Part shown: positions 63,583-64,000 of the stretch, piece by piece | Layout: every line of letters begins with the position of its first letter | Numbering within the stretch: the stretch's first letter is position 1 | DNA from: Pseudomonadota bacterium | Lineage (GTDB): Bacteria; Pseudomonadota; Gammaproteobacteria; Burkholderiales; Burkholderiaceae_D | Assembly (NCBI GenBank): GCA_023422955.1 | Contig: JAFAGG010000004.1 | Span: 19,483-83,482 of the forward strand | Direction: 5' to 3' | Length of the DNA: 64,000 bases | Notes under the pieces: generated by a model | What the model was told of the DNA's origin: nothing | Seen by the model: only the letters and a program-made list of their open reading frames with translations | The model's database searches: none | Position numbers and translations under genes: made by a program

Positions 63583-64000
63583 TTACCCCAATACCTGCGG
63601 ATTCATCTGCCATACGCTATAGGTCAGTGCGGTAGCGAAGCTGACCCAGGCCAGATAGGGAAGCAGCAAGATGCCCGCGAAGGGGCGTATGCGCCAGAAG
63701 GCGATCAGCGTGGCAGCGATCAGCACCCACAGCAGTACAACCTCGACAAAGGCCGCTGCGCCCATCTGCCAGCCGAAGAACAGCCAGCTCCACAAGGCAT
63801 TGAACATCAACTGGACCAGAAACAAGACGAGTGCGTTTCTCGCTGCATTAAACCCGCCTGTGCGCCATACCAGCCAAGCTGCAATCGCCATCAGGATATA
63901 CAGCGCAGTCCAGACCGGACCGAATATCGCAGCCGGGGGCGCCCACTCGGGGCGAATCAGGTCGGTATAAAACGACCCCGCCCGCAGGGTGGCGGCGCGG
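63583..64000 (-). CDS. tspO: TspO/MBR family tryptophan-rich membrane protein (5' end outside window)
   Basis: A five-helix membrane protein that binds porphyrins and related ligands; in Rhodobacter it links oxygen and tetrapyrrole state to gene expression. The frame is open to the window edge. The visible part has FYTDLIRPEWAPPAAIFGP, then VWTALYILMAIAAWLVWR, and the helix WSWLFFGWQMG, all typical of TspO. The start codon and perhaps 15-25 residues lie beyond the end. Confidence 0.92.
   Translation of the reverse strand, partial: RAATLRAGSFYTDLIRPEWAPPAAIFGPVWTALYILMAIAAWLVWRTGGFNAARNALVLFLVQLMFNALWSWLFFGWQMGAAAFVEVVLLWVLIAATLIAFWRIRPFAGILLLPYLAWVSFATALTYSVWQMNPQVLG

Overview
The window looks like chromosome of a betaproteobacterium of the order Burkholderiales, most likely the family Oxalobacteraceae (Herminiimonas/Janthinobacterium-like). 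This is inferred from GC-rich coding sequence, a Bug-family solute receptor, the cbb3 oxidase and nor gene sets, and the mltD-gloB-rnhA-dnaQ neighbourhood. It is gene-dense, with no insertion sequence, prophage, CRISPR array or rRNA operon.

Layout. 1-6 kb: the end of a chemoreceptor gene, an orphan Bug receptor, a globin-PAS-GGDEF-EAL c-di-GMP protein and an HD-GYP protein. 6-17.6 kb: fnr, then a microaerobic respiration block on the minus strand in two operons, hemN-tauE-ccoI-ccoS and ccoNOQPG-fixH. 18-30.8 kb: an Aer-like receptor and a nitric-oxide block: nnrS, a divergent HMA/DUF454 pair, an NsrR-type regulator, an AAC(3)-I-like acetyltransferase, a nitronate monooxygenase and a norCBQD operon led by a 36-codon membrane ORF, followed by a small cytochrome c. 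30.9-41 kb: SirB-like protein, exported carbonic-anhydrase-like protein, hybrid kinase, DUF2868/DUF3482 pair and a CHASE-PAS kinase. 41-50 kb: tRNA-Val(CAC), dnaQ, an RND efflux operon, rnhA, a yafS-like methyltransferase, gloB and mltD. 50-64 kb: a LysR regulator and DODA-type dioxygenase, small hypotheticals, the yejABEF peptide importer, fabI, an rhlE-type helicase and the start of tspO.

How the parts fit. Fnr keeps its four cluster cysteines and the ExxSR recognition helix. Matching TTGAT-N4-ATCAA boxes lie upstream of hemN, ccoN (one mismatch), the nitronate monooxygenase and the globin-GGDEF-EAL gene, with a weaker box upstream of norC. On the three minus-strand boxes next to hemN, ccoN and the monooxygenase, a TACxxT-like -10 sits where a class II FNR promoter needs it. 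The Rrf2 protein has the NsrR cysteine spacing and palindromes lie before its own gene and between nnrS and the HMA gene. The window therefore reads as an oxygen/NO-responsive respiratory island next to housekeeping genes.

Most unusual points: a NorC with a second C-terminal cytochrome c domain, the small ORF leading norC, the nnrS-HMA-DUF454 arrangement, an RND operon splitting the rnhA-dnaQ neighbourhood, and a mosaic of CCCTCCCCTT-type inverted repeats present at two places. All functional calls come from reading the sequence; no database search was run.
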